DNA of 64,000 nucleotides, taken from NCBI RefSeq assembly GCF_051401765.1, contig NC_135066.1:23749501-23813500 (forward strand), written 5' to 3'. The notes under the pieces were generated by a model. That model was not told the DNA's origin, did no database searches, and saw nothing but the letters and a program-made list of their open reading frames with translations. Position 1 is the stretch's first letter. Each line of letters opens with the position of its first letter. Source of the stretch: Calliopsis andreniformis (taxonomy: Eukaryota; Arthropoda; Insecta; Hymenoptera; Andrenidae). The position numbers were made by a program, and so were the translations under genes. Shown here in pieces: positions 1 to 11,559 of this stretch.

Positions 1-18
1 TGCTGCTGTCTTTATCCT

Positions 19-1518
19 TCAACAATTGCTTGATGACCTATATGTGATAACGTCCTTTGACAGTCCTCGAAATTCGGAGTTAATATTGGAGTCAAATATA
101 CAATTTACAAAGGTTTTTATTACTGGCGAAAATGTGTTTGGATTTGAACTCCATGTATATCCAAGAATTCGTTTTAACAAACGACGGCTGTGACATTGAC
201 GACAAAAATTTATAATGGTAAAAATAAATATTACTGCCAATAGAATTATTAATATGTTCTTATACCAATTTGAATGTGATATATTGCAGATTTCCTTATC
301 TCATCCAGCTTGAGTTTTCCAAGTTCTTGTAGCTTTTTGATTGCAAATTTAAGGTCTGCAAAATCCAAGTTTGTGAACTTTATATTTTTTAATAGAGGTA
401 ATTTTACCTCCTTTTGTTTCATTGTAGTTAAACAACAATCGTTGTCATATATAATTAGCGGAATATAATATATTAGATTCTTCTCAGTTGTTCGTATAAA
501 TACCGGTGAAAAGAGATTTGTATAACCTTTACATTGGTTTCTTAACTGTATAATTCCAATATTGTGAAGAATCACACCTGTAACGTGATTTTGATTTTCT
601 CCACATATAATTGATAAGAAAGTTTGCCTTTGAATAGCATAAATCCATTGATTGTTGTATACATTCTTCCAAGTTTCGATAAATTCCTCCATGGTTTTGA
701 TTCTGCAACTCTCTGGAATCCGACTGGATTTTGAAATGAAAAGCTTAGCTACGCAAATGCGTTGTTCCATGAACTGCCTCAAGTGTACATTATTACACAC
801 GTTCCTGCTGTCAAGGTATTGAACACAATCCCTTAGATCTTGCAGGAGACAGAATTGAGTTTTGAATTGAGAGATTAATAGAAATTTATGGTCGGGTTTG
901 GTATAATAATATTTTTAGAAGAATTGGTATGTGAAAAAGGAAGAGGTATGAAATGACACAGGTTAAAATTGATTTCTTGAGCAAGCGAAACCTGAATAGC
1001 ATAAATTATATTTTTATCGTATACAAGTGCATGAACAGTAATTAATTTATATAACTGTGATAAATTTTGTGATTTGGCAGATAAAATAATTTCACATTCA
1101 CCTTTGTAATGTGAAAATTCTTCACGCAATATTTTGAGTGTAATTAGTAGTACTCTATTATCAACATTTCTGTTATAAGATGGGATAGCTCGGAATAAGA
1201 TTTACTAATGATATTATTAATCTGTTTAAAGTTATACTTTAGATTATTGTCGCTATTTCTTAATAAATATAATGCGGTATTGAAATTACTAAGAGTATCA
1301 GAAATGATACGTACTCACGATTTTAAAAGTGTACTTGTTTGTTTCGCTTTACTTATTAACATTTGAATGAATTTTGTATCATAATTTGCGTCATGTGTTT
1401 CAAAACCATCTAAAAATGAGTTTGTTATATTAAATCCATTGTTCAATAAGTTACGACTTTTTCTATTACTACATTTTATTCCCATCATATTGCATAATGT
1501 TTCATGCTTATTTTTCAT
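19..1518 (-). pseudogene. env-like (fusion glycoprotein type) remnant
   Basis: Four minus-strand open segments (1315-1518, 875-1129, 249-800, 19-240) follow the integrase remnant, where env sits in errantiviruses. The first segment has a basic cleavage-like site followed by a stretch resembling the fusion-subunit start of baculovirus F-type envelope proteins. The middle segments are rich in cysteine, and the last begins with a hydrophobic run (about residues 1-12) followed by a basic tail. The segments are separated by stops and frame changes, so the protein is dead. Identity rests on position and general layout rather than a long conserved motif. Confidence is therefore moderate. Confidence 0.5.
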
Positions 1519-1560
1519 ATCCTTAATATCCTTAATATCCTTAATTTCTAATATCCTTAA
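1519..1560. repeat. Short tandem repeat, unit about 11 bp (atatccttaat)
   Basis: Three to four copies of the unit atatccttaat run in direct order just upstream (on the minus strand) of the env-like segment. It is a small local expansion inside the degraded retroelement. Confidence 0.8.
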
Positions 1561-1989
1561 TGTTTGACTGCAAAAGCGAAATGGATAAGATATCGTTAAT
1601 TTTATCTTTTTGTGCTCACGAATAAAGATGTTTGGTAAAAATAAGATTATTATCCAATATGTTTTTCGTTTACGTTATATAGGCCATATTAATAACAAAA
1701 TTAATTTAGAATTCGAAATGGTTGCCTCACCTTAGTTTTCATAAAATATTTCACTATATCGTTTAATCGGAGTATTTATGTAGAAGTTGGAAAAGATATG
1801 GTTAGAAATGAGAAATAGAGGTAGAAAGGATATGTAGATTACCATGATTATCATATAGAAAATACGGTTTTAGGATGTTAACATGATGTGTTCGATTAGA
1901 ATTGCCTATACGTAATTCAATATTATTATTATAAGTTGCAACTATCTTATAAAGATCTTTATAATTTAGAGATCATTTTTTAAGTAATC

Positions 1990-2480
1990 CTACTTTTCGT
2001 TGTTTCTGTTGCATACAAATGAGATCACCCATTTTAAATTGAACTGGATGAACTTTTTAATCATAGGATATCTTATTGTTAGATTTTGAAACTTCAGTAT
2101 TTTCTTTTGCAATTTTGAAACTAGTATTAAGTTTGTGCTGCAATGATATAATATAGTCATCATAAGTATAATAGAATTTTGATTCTTGTACAAGTTTGGT
2201 TCTTGGTTTTCGTTCAAATAAAAGTTCGTATGGCATTAGTTTAGTGGTTTTAGGAATAGTCGTGTTATAACTAAACATTGCAAAATTAACATATTCATCC
2301 CAGACTGTCTGGTTTGGTTTTATATAATGCGTTAAATGATCTTTTAGACTTAGATATGACCTTTTTAAGGCTCCATTCGTTTGGGGACGTTATGGAGTAG
2401 TTGTAACATGCTTAGTTTTAAATAAGTTACTTAATTATTTTATTAAATCCGACATAAAGTCAGGGCGTTGCTCACAAGCA
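1990..2480 (-). pseudogene. Gypsy integrase, C-terminal part of catalytic core and tail
   Basis: The minus strand reads FMSDLIK, then PQTNGALKRS, then WDEYVNFAMFSYNTT and MPYELLFERKP. This is the usual series at the end of a Ty3/Gypsy integrase core. The third catalytic acid of the D,D(35)E triad normally sits in the NGxxER motif; here that position is lysine (NGALKR), so the core is inactive as read. Stops and a frame change occur on both sides. The zinc-binding N-terminus and the first two catalytic acids are missing, apparently lost or displaced at the inverted-repeat element to the right. Confidence 0.8.
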
Positions 2481-2659
2481 GAGTGTCAATGGTGTCATGT
2501 CCCAACCTACCCTGATTTTTGGTCAGTAATTAGTATATACCACTAACAATGTCTCATTAAAATTTTGGGACCAACGATGCACTGCAAGTACATGAAAAAT
2601 GTAATTAAAGTTTGGCCTATTTGATGCGAGTGGAGGCGTCTAGCCGTCCTGGGGCGCTG

Positions 2660-2990
2660 CGTGTAGCACGATTTCGGCTCGGTTTTCGCGCTCGCCTACC
2701 GGGCATGTCGTCTGCTTTTTCTCCAACTGAAACATCATAGTTAAAGAATTGAACCTAAAAGAGAATTACTAATTATTATAACATCTTTAATTTGCATAAT
2801 ATGATGATATTATAGAAGCAGCTACCAAATTTGTCGATCCTGTTTTATTTTTTACTCAAGGGAAAGAGCATCGCGTCAAGCATTTGATGCGAAACATAAC
2901 CTTATTAACTTGGCAGTTCCGTAACGTCTGTGTTTGTAAGCAGCAGACGACATGCCCGATAGGCGAGCGCGAAAACCAAGCCGAAATCGT
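2660..2990. mobile_element. Small inverted-repeat element (MITE-like) between RNase H and integrase
   Basis: Bases 2660-2712 (starting agcacgatttcggctcggtt) are the near-perfect reverse complement of 2939-2990, giving roughly 52-bp terminal inverted repeats around an AT-rich, non-coding centre of about 225 bp. The recognisable RNase H reading frame stops exactly where the right arm begins (about 2993). On the other side, about 180 bp of unassigned sequence separates the left arm from the integrase remnant. The superfamily is not evident because no clean target duplication is visible. Confidence 0.7.
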
Positions 2991-2993
2991 GCT

Positions 2994-3815
2994 ATCGGTT
3001 AAGCGCAATCTCCAATGAACTAATCTAACTCTAGGATTCTTACAATTAAATAACCATTAGAACGGTCGATGGTCTGTGAATATAACAAATTTTCGACCGT
3101 AATGGTAAGGACGAAAATATTCGACAGATTTTATGACGATCAGAAGTTGTTTCTTTGTAGTCGAGTAGTTTGTTTCGGATTTACTTATGATTCGAGAATA
3201 ATAGCCGTCATTCCCATCCTGAGAAAAAACACTACATACCAATGCTCATGTTGTTGGTGTCGCAGGTCACAGTAAAAGGTTTTGTGAAATCGGGATACTG
3301 CAAAAAAGGCTTTTCCGTTAGCTTTCTTTTTAATGTTTGAAACGCTTCTGCCTGCTCAGCTGTCCAATTGAAATATGTATCTTGTTTTAGTAATGATGTA
3401 AGAGGGTTTCCAATTAATAGCTAATTTTGAATAAATTTCCTATAATAATCTATGGTTTCAAAAAATATTTTGATATATCTTTGATCCTGAGGACGTGGTA
3501 TTAAAAGGATAGATTCAACTTTTTTTGGAATAGGTTGAACTCCATTTTGAACTGTAATTATATGTCCAACACATTCACACGAGTGTTTTAAAAACTTGTA
3601 TTTGTTTTGTTGGAGCTTTAAATAATTTTCTCGGAATCGAGTAAATACATTTAATAATTTTGAATTATGATCTTCGAGACTCTATTCATGAACAATAATA
3701 TTAGCAATTGTCTACAGTTAATCTCGTTAAACCATTATTCATTAAACGTTTCAAACATGAAGGACCATTTATTACGCTAAAGGACATTCGCGTGAATTGA
3801 AAATACACTCAGAAG
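2994..3815 (-). pseudogene. Gypsy reverse transcriptase end and RNase H remnant
   Basis: On the minus strand the frame passes from RT fingers/palm (FTRMSF near 3790), through a damaged region where the YxDD catalytic box should be, to the thumb and connection (KFLKHSCECVGHIIT, IDYYRKFIQN, GNPLTSLLKQDTYFNWT). It then enters RNase H (KPFTVTCDTNN, ETNYSTTKKQ, YFRPYHYGRKFVIFTDHRP, then WLFNCKNPRVRL). These are diagnostic Ty3/Gypsy features. The catalytic aspartate pair of RT is not readable, and several stops and shifts interrupt the frame. It ends at 2994, against the inverted-repeat element. Confidence 0.85.
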
Positions 3816-3839
3816 TTGAAAATCTGTACTAAATATTTA

Positions 3840-5010
3840 TTTCTTATCAGAAAGTGGTTCTAAGGTTAGTTCTAGAATTGGAAGTCGTTTAACTGATATC
3901 GATGAATTTACCATTATGATTAAGGCAAAATTTTGATCCTTTACTCTAACTACGGCATTAAGTATTAAAATAGAATCATTATCAAATTGAATTGATGCAG
4001 TAAGTTCCTCAGAAAAACTATGAAGTTACTAAATTGCTGGGTCATTTCTTCAATGGAAGTTGATTGAATTGCATTCGATGCTATTACAACTGGTGGATTC
4101 GGTGAATGCTGAACTCTCAGAAAATTTTGCTGCTGAGAATTTGCATGTGTTGAAATATTCTGTGATTGTCCATTAAAATTAGTATTAGAATCTAAAGCTA
4201 CCTAACAAATTCGTTTTGCATTATCAAATTGTCGTTTCTTACATTCGTCAATGGTATAACCAGTACGTTTGCAATAATTACATTGTTTATGAAATGAAAA
4301 GCTACACAGGTAGAAATAGGATTGTGAATACTATAGTGTAGAGACTTAGAAACTAGTCACAGTTATGCCCTTTGTTCACTAAGGAAACATGAATTTGTAG
4401 AACGATTTTTATGACAGAGTTTACAAACAGATTTTACGCTAATGTTGATGTTCATATTTAAGGCGAAGTGCTTTTTCTGCAGCTAAAACAGCAGTGAAAG
4501 TATTATTTGTGGATAAGAATAATATATAAACCTATTAAGAGTCATGTCATTAATCATCGCTAATTGATCTGCCAATGTTTCTTCACTATCATCACTAGCA
4601 TGAATAATTCCAAGTATTCTAGAGGAAACCTCTTGTAGTCTTTGATGGAGTTGTGACACGTTTTCATTTCGCTCTTGTCGGATATAATTTAATTTTTCCA
4701 ATAATTGCAATTTTTTTATCTTGGTATAAACTCACTAATAGATCAGAAATGTTTCCTTATGACATCAAATTACACTGAACATCAATTTGTTCACAAGCTT
4801 TGTCAGTAATTGTACTTTCAATAATTAATCATAGAGGTTGATTCTGCCATTCATGTACTAATTCAAGGACTGCATCGACTTGCTTAATAAAACTTCTAAG
4901 TTTGTAATGATCACCATCAAAACTATCAGGTATTAACCGAGTTAGAAAATTGAATGTGAGTTTAATGTTTTGTGAATTATTTGTGCTAGGTTGAGGTGAT
5001 AGAGGCATTT
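3840..5010 (-). pseudogene. Gypsy gag remnant with zinc-knuckle region
   Basis: The segment 4483-4710 (minus) has the helical, Glu/Gln-rich look of errantivirus Gag capsid (LNYIRQERNENVSQLHQRLQ). Further downstream (about 4290-4220) lies CNYCKRTGYTIDEC, a CCHC knuckle in which the histidine is tyrosine. A second partial CxxC (CKLCHKN) lies near 4420. Stops and shifts break the frame throughout. It precedes the RT remnant on the same strand, as expected of gag. Confidence 0.65.
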
Positions 5011-5299
5011 TGTTAAGGGAAAAATAGGAAATGGCGAATTACAAATGGACTTGCACTCACGGCAATGCTATTGAGCTTGTTCTACTGTAGAATTCCACAA
5101 TCGACGCTAGAGTCACTAATCCCAGAGTGAACACGATGTGATTTCCTTGATAATACGTTGCGTGTCCATTATTTCCAGAGTCTAGTTCTGATGTCACAAT
5201 TGAAATATCATCATTCACGATCAAAACAGAGCTGCTACCTCTGCTGCTACACTAAATCAGTTGAATGCCAGAACTAATCCCATCTTCGTAGCCAAATTT

Positions 5300-6860
5300 A
5301 TGTTGGATGCCCAGCGATATTAATTAATTAATATGTTAAATATAATATCTTTAATCACTTTGACTTCCTCACAGTGAGGTGATAAACTCAAGTCTGTCCT
5401 TTTCTCGGGAAAAGTGTGCAAAGCACGTTCAAGAGGGTAGGTGGTGGTGGAGAACCCGATCAAACTCTTAGATTACTTTATGACGCTTTGAGCTTTCAAT
5501 GGGTCAGCAACAAAACATAGAAAGTAACCAATTCTTAGTCAAGAAAATCTGGGTTTCCAACAAAGCTTTAAAGTTCGAAATTGCTTGTGGAAAAGAACGT
5601 AGGTAATACACACAAATGTAGTGTAAATCAAAAGACTGTCGGTAGTAAACTGTTCAAAATTGACCCAGTGTTCGACAGAGCAGGAACCGTTTACAATAGG
5701 AGCCCCATTAAAGGACTTGCCTGTATGAGGGTCTTAACACATATTCAGGGCCTTCCGAAACAGACACAACCTTCTCAAGCAACCGAATTCTCTGGGTCAA
5801 CAGACCCTTTCAATAGGTTTGTTTTACCGACACGCATGAGCTTCTTTTCGTTTTAGGACATAGTACTAACTTTAAAAAGATAAAGAGATTCCTTCATCTG
5901 AAAGACACCCCCTGCTAAATTAATCACTTTTTTTATATTCATTTATTAATCTAAGAGAGTTTGGGATTCGTCGCGGGTGTACGTAATAATACCCTTGTTT
6001 GTGTAACAGTAATAAAATTTATTAAAATTGAACTCATAAAAAACTATACTGTACAAGCGTACGGTACGAACCAAACCGTGAACTTTTCGCATAGGCGATC
6101 AGGACTCGACTGAGGTCTCTAGAACCTCTTGACCAAAGGGTCCTCGTAAAACACGTGTTGGGTTTTTCCAAACGTTACAAGGAAAAAAGAAAGTTTCCCT
6201 TGCAACGTCTAGGACGACAACGACATGTTGCTACCCAAGCTATTGCTTGCTAACCAACATCTGGTTAGCATCACTAGCATTCGCTAGCGTAAACGAAAAC
6301 TAAAACGTTCGAGTTACTACAAGAGGTTACGGGGTAGTTTAAAACATTGTTTTACATGCTTTGAGTTTAAGTTAAATGAAACCGACTTGTCCACCACTTT
6401 TTCTATACGATACGAGCCTCCCTAAATTGCCAATAGAATTTAACACCCTTGTCAAACGCCATTGTAATAGCGATAGGTGATCTCACTGAGAAGGAAAGAC
6501 GACAGACGCCAGACAAAGATAGGGAATAAGCAAGGACCTATGGGGATCCACAATTAAATATTCGTAGATAATTGCTTAAGATCTAATTAGTAAAGCGCGC
6601 GTCGCGTGGGAAAGACACCATTTACGAGTTAAAGAAACAACAAGATCGCAAGTTAGAGGATCCGATCACCAGGGCTCAACTCTAGGCAATTGGATTGTAG
6701 TCAGTGGACGGGTTCTAAAGTACGCATAAAACGAGCGCGGTATACCTTCGCACTTTGTACGAAGAGCGTGACGAATTTATGGGAAAAAAAGAAAGAATAT
6801 ACCGTAGACGCGCCTGACCATCATTGACCAAAATGACGGTCAACCAGCACGATGTCACAC
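5300..6860 (-). repeat. Non-coding leader/LTR-like region of the Gypsy element
   Basis: No coding signal is seen on either strand. Just left of it (5255-5300), the minus strand reads a TGG-containing, GC-richer stretch (tttggctacgaagatgggat) placed where a tRNA primer-binding site would be, so the 5' LTR should begin about 5303. A candidate outer end is tgtgacatcg (minus) near 6856. No matching short inverted ends or second LTR copy were found, so both borders are provisional. Confidence 0.3.
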
Positions 6861-7139
6861 CCTACTTACATAGTCTTTTCACCGACTATATTTTGCCAAT
6901 AATCGTATCTAGTTATAGAGATCAGTGATTGACCTAAAATATTCGGTTACTTAAGAAGGTTGTGTTTGTTTAGAATGCCCTTAACACGTGTTGAGACCCT
7001 CATATACACAAGTTCTTCAATGAGTCTTCTATTGTAAACGATCCCTATGTCAATCTTGAACAGCTGACTGCCGGCAGTCTTTTACTTTAGGCTACATCTA
7101 TGCGTGTTACTTATGTATGTTCGTTTCACAAGTAGTTTC

Positions 7140-7285
7140 GATCTTTAACCTTTGTAAACATTGAACCGTAAGAGATACAACAAAATGTATTAAGATTTTT
7201 TTTTCTATTACTCCCCCTTAATATATCTACAAAATTACAAGATCCTCCGACTTAAACGAAGCTTATCATATTGTAACGGCCTCTC
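7140..7285 (+). repeat. Fragment of an interspersed repeat also present at 15.0 and 15.5 kb
   Basis: The stretch beginning with aaccgtaagagatacaacaa and running through ttaatatatctacaaaatta resembles copies at about 14990-15260 and 15530-15650. All three share the order: acc-gtaagagat, an A-rich stretch, then a T-rich run and ctacaaaatt or similar. No coding content. Confidence 0.45.
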
Positions 7286-7559
7286 TTCCACCTGCGTCAT
7301 TAACTAAAGGTGATCCATCACGTGCTACACCATGTATATAACCGTCTCCTTTTCTCACCTAATACGTTCCTTTCCTACGTTAGTTACTCCACTCATGTAT
7401 AGCCTTCTCCATTACGTTCAGTATATTTAATTAATTACAATTGCTTTCAGTTATTAGTTTTATATACTTTTTTCATTATACATATTATAGAATTGTAAGA
7501 TACACATACTCATTTTCGTACTTGTTTATAATATTTTATGATGACGATTAATTTAAATT

Positions 7560-8300
7560 ATTACCGTAAATATTAGATTAGGATAGCGACTACTTAGACT
7601 CACTGCGTATGCGTGTACTCTAATTTTTCGAGTATATAAGGAAGTATTCCAGACACATCTCCAGGAAAGCAAATTTGGACGTTAAGAATAACACTATGAC
7701 TATTTCGGAGGCAGCTGATACACTCCGAGTGGAGTTATTACAGACCACTACGTCCGTGACATGGTGCCGGTACAGCAACTCAATGCCCAGAAGATTAAAG
7801 GTATTTGATGCTCCTTTTGGGATTGATTGTGAGAGCATCTAAATATTCATAAACTCAGGATAATAAGCCCATCGAACTTATTTGATAATTGCAAAAAGGC
7901 CATAGAGTGCTCCGTTCGAGATAAGGTATCTGCGGCTATAGCGACTGAAAGTTTCAGCAAGTTAGGATGCGTCTCGAAGATGCTTAACTGAGCGGACATG
8001 CCGTAACAAGCGCAGACAAGCAACTTTACTTTGGTGAAAGTGACAGATCGCTCCGTTCGAGATAAGTTCTGGGCGGTTATAACGAGTGAACTCTACACAG
8101 ACTAAAAGTCGCTTAGAGGTGCTTAGTGCAAGTAGTCGATAATCTTTTTTATTCTGGAGAGATCTGGAAACCGCTCTTGTATTGTTTTCATAATTGAGGC
8201 AGCGACTGAGAATCTATCAGATCAAATCTTTCCAAATCTCGCGCCTCCTAAATTATCGACACCCGACTGAAAACATCGCACTATTCACACATTGAACATA
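7560..8300 (+). repeat. Promoter-bearing repeat, copy A (LTR-like)
   Basis: This stretch matches 9835-10410 in the same orientation: both have a gcgtatgcg/gcatgcgcg block, then a TATA box in an identical context (tatataagga at 7636; ggtatataaggag at 9909), then several short blocks built on ctccgttcgagataag or gaccgctcc followed by tagcgactga. A TATA box followed by an array of short related blocks fits an LTR or other mobile-element promoter. The copies are well diverged, and neither end is defined. Confidence 0.4.
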
Positions 8301-8519
8301 CTCGCGCATAAAATCATAACCTTAGTACCTATTATGTATTTAGAAAACTATTATTATAATTTCACAGCGTTAGTTAATTGTAATTCTTACGTATTACGCA
8401 TTTTACCATTCCGTAGCACGAATCATTCAACAAGCGTTTCGATTAAAAATCGATTATAAGAATTATATCCATATCCGATGTTTAGTTATACGTCACACAT
8501 AACCATGCTCAAGTTTAGT

Positions 8520-9640
8520 TTAGTAATTATCAGTTATAACATTTTCTTTTTTCTTTTTTCTGAAGCGTTGCTTGACGGATAATACGGCATGTTGAATTTC
8601 AGTTGTGTTTATCGTGACACAAGCTGTTCTTATACGCTTTTTCATATCTTCTTTGGCTGTTAGTATTTCATTATTCACTTGCTGCTTTAATTTTCACCAC
8701 AAATAGAAGTCTAGAGGTGTTACATCTGGAGATGGTGCGGGCCATTTATGATTTCCTGCACGACCAATCGTCGATCTCCGAATGTCACCTTAAGAAATTG
8801 AGTAATTATCCGTGCAGAATGAGCAGGGCATCCATCTTGTTGGAACCACATAGTTTGACGTATATGAAGCGGAATATTTTCCAGCAGATGTGGCAAAATT
8901 TGCATTAAAATATGTTTACATCTCGAAGCGTTTAATGTGCCATCGATAAAATAAGGATCAATTATTTCACTGTTAAGAAATCTACACCAAACGTTTACAG
9001 ACCAGGATCTTTGTTTATCCACTTCTCGCAGCTACCGTGAATTTTCTATTGGCCAATAATACATATTATGACGACTGATTTGACCACAGTTTGTAAATGT
9101 GGCTTCGTCCGTAAATAAAACTTTAATCAAAAACAGCTCATCACTCTGTAATTTCTGCAGACCCCATTCACAAAGATGGTGAACACGGCCCTGAAAATCA
9201 TTTCCATGTAACTCTTGGTGAAGTGAAACATGAAGAGCATAGAATTTATTTAAATATAATATTCGCAAAACACTTCGTTGACTAATGCCACTTTCACGTG
9301 CTAGCTGCCTTGTATTATCATGGGTATTTTGTGTTACAGCTGCTAAAATGTTCACTGTATTTCGATTATCAGTTGCTATCATGGATCTTTTTTGTATTTT
9401 GTTATCTACACGTCTAGTTTCTGGAAACTTTTAATAACATTTGTAAATGCAGATCGTGAAGGTGTGACACGTTCGGGAAACCGTTCAGTATACAAACGGA
9501 TTACATCTCTTACAATTTGGCGACATTCCCTATAAACAAAAACCATATCTATTTTCTCCGCTATTGAATAACGCATTTCGGAAACTTGAGATACACTTCT
9601 ATAACGACCCACGGTCTCCCCTCTCACTCTATCCATTTCT
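8520..9640 (-). pseudogene. Inactive mariner-type transposase (HTH plus DDE_3, DUF4817 group)
   Basis: Read on the minus strand from about 9636, an N-terminal helix-turn-helix is visible (EKIDMVFVYRECRQIVRDVI, RLYTERFPERVTPSRSAF). A second HTH follows (NTRQLARESGISQRSVLRIL), then the catalytic core: FTDEATF (first Asp), WFQQDGCPAHSA (second Asp) and WPAPSPDVTPLDFYLW (third acid, Asp). The usual tail KEDMKKRI follows near 8630. This is the arthropod IS630/Tc1/mariner group annotated with DUF4817. Three lesions are seen: a frameshift between 9406 and 9382, an in-frame stop at 9032-9034, and a frameshift near 8740. With these the gene is dead. It lies in reverse orientation between the two promoter-bearing repeats. 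Confidence 0.85.
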
Positions 9641-9800
9641 ATCTCACTCTATCCATTACTATCCCTCTCTATATATTACCATCTCTCTCTATATTTGTAT
9701 CCTTCTAATACTTTATTATTATATTACCGCGTATTCTATTATCTTAATACTAATTAATATTTTTATACCTTATTTTTATATCATATATTATAGGCTCTAA
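9640..9800. repeat. Low-complexity TATC/CT-rich stretch
   Basis: Degenerate repetition of ctctatccattactatccctctctata grading into an AT-rich tract. No coding value. Confidence 0.7.
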
Positions 9801-9834
9801 TTATATTTTAACATAAACACAACGTATGTCGTAC

Positions 9835-10420
9835 GTTTTCATTTACGATTAGAATACGACCGCCATTAGAAAATAAGACATTACGCATGCGCGAACTCCG
9901 ACTAGCGGGTATATAAGGAGCTGCGAAAGCAGCAAGAGACATACACTTCCTCAACTGGTACTCCTCCACTGAACTCCACAATAAAGCTAAAATCAAAAAA
10001 AGCAGTAAGAGACACACTTCTCCCTGACATCAGGTTCCGAATAGACGAAGATCTTAGAGGTAGCTGATATACTTGTCCAGTGAGATTGAGACCGCTCCCT
10101 TAGAGGTAGCGACCGTTCTAGCAAATACTAATCGATGCTCCTTTAATATAGAGTTCGTGCTCGCCCGAAGCAGACGAATCGCATGCCAACAAGCGCTAAA
10201 AGCCATTCCTAATCGGACACACTTCTAAGACCGCTCCTGAAGAGTCTTTTCTTCAGGGTAGCGACTGATGTAAAAAAGATAACAGAGGGCTTACGGATGC
10301 TTACGCATTTAGGCAAAGATCATATGTTTCATGGAATCTTGAGATCGCTCTGAGGTTATAGCCACCTATAACTTTGGCAGCGACCAGGGACAGGATCTAT
10401 TGCAGACACATACACAACAC
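9835..10420 (+). repeat. Promoter-bearing repeat, copy B (LTR-like)
   Basis: Second copy of the 7560-8300 repeat, same strand. It contains the TATA box ggtatataaggag at about 9909 and then blocks such as gagaccgctcccttagaggtagcgaccg, repeated in altered form near 10235 and 10350. Together with copy A it brackets the reversed transposase remnant. The pair may be two LTR-like ends or two independent insertions; divergence is too high to decide by eye. Confidence 0.4.
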
Positions 10421-11080
10421 ACTGCGCTTTGTGTAGAGAATCCTCTACCGCGAATAATATCACATAACTTAACTGTCGTTCAACGATACATAACGTATTT
10501 GCATAACCCTTGCGTTATCGAGATAACTGATAGATAATCACGTTCAATATAGCCTCACATTTATATAATCACACATAATAGAACCTCATATTATCTTATT
10601 ATCCTACTAATATTTAACCAGCTTAGAATAAATATCAATATTGTATTAACGTTAGGATTAGAATAAGTTTTATTCAATAAATTATTGTTAAGAGAGATAT
10701 AAGCCTTGGATTTCAACGCCACACGAACCCCCACCTTTTCGTCCGTTGGAAAGCCGCTCTTCCATGGACAGCGTAGCATTGCTTTAGAGACGTTACACAT
10801 TGCTCGGTAGAGATTCTCATAAACAACTAACCATAGTATGCACAGTTGAAGCGTACAGCGTGATTGAATGTTTATTTCCATTCAACACCCCGTAACAAAA
10901 GATTACGAGACAGAGATGAAATAATACCAACAACCAGAGACGGCAAAGAAGTGTTCGACCATTTTCTCAAAGTAAATTATTTTTCATCACAATTGACTTA
11001 ACCCAGACCACAAATGACTTTTTCAATAGGTCATTGTGTTCGTCTCGAAATATTCTATCAGAATGTAAGTAGAAAAACTA
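10420..11080. other. No gene seen
   Basis: AT-rich. A 96-codon open stretch on the minus strand (10591-10881) has no family features, a hydrophobic middle and no supporting splice or promoter signals; treated as chance. Confidence 0.5.
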
Positions 11081-11089
11081 CCGTTCCAT

Positions 11090-11550
11090 TTAAAAAAAAA
11101 CAGAGATGATCTTCATATCTCCTTGACGCCTCCTATCAAAAAACTAGTAACATCGGATGATCAGTCCCTCGATACCAAATAATTTTGGCCTGATGCATTT
11201 TATCTTATCACCAATAGCAGCCAAGTTATTCAGGTGGCCGGTTTTAAGTGCCTCACCCAGTATGTAAAATACTCTACGCCTGCGGTAAAGTTTACATCGG
11301 TGAAACTGGGAGGAGTGTGAGCACTCGAAAACATCAACGTTGTGCCAGAGTGAATTATACATAATCGGCTGTTGCTGAACACTAGATAGCAACAGGATAC
11401 AAAATTCTTTTCGATGAGACTAACATCATCGCGCAAACTAAGGGTTACTTCCATAGAAAATACAGGGAAACTTTAGAGTTAGCTAAGCATTCCAATAACA
11501 TCAACAGGGATACAGGATATTAGCTCGACCCAATTTGGAGCTCAATCTTC
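11090..11550 (+). pseudogene. Penelope-like retroelement, C-terminal GIY-YIG endonuclease remnant
   Basis: From 11263 one frame reads CKILYACGKVYIGETGRSVS, then KHQRCARVNYT, then SAVAEH, ATGYKILFDETNII, YFHRKYRETLELAKHSNNIN and finally LDPIW. This is the C-terminal endonuclease of Penelope-like elements: the Y-x-x-x-x-G-K-V-Y-I-G core, the arginine helix (TGRS) and the conserved YxREtxEi-KH end. The frame is kept over about 95 codons and is interrupted only by three in-frame stops (near 11368, 11377 and 11521) and a small deletion after TGRSVSTR. The reverse transcriptase half upstream is not recognisable, so this is a 5'-truncated copy, as is common in the group. Confidence 0.85.
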
Positions 11551-11559
11551 TTAGTTTTT

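Larger units (their letters stand above)
1..6860 (-). mobile_element. Degraded errantivirus-like Gypsy retroelement (insect endogenous retrovirus)
   Basis: Reading the minus strand from about 5.3 kb down to base 1, remnants occur in the order gag, reverse transcriptase, RNase H, integrase, env, which is the order of envelope-bearing Gypsy elements (errantiviruses). All parts carry stops and frameshifts, so no intact protein is left. The 3' LTR would lie beyond the left edge. The 5' LTR should lie between about 5.3 and 6.9 kb, but its outer border cannot be fixed. The order and motifs are seen directly; assignment to the errantivirus group rests on the env-like segment. The right-hand limit is a guess. 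Confidence 0.7.
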
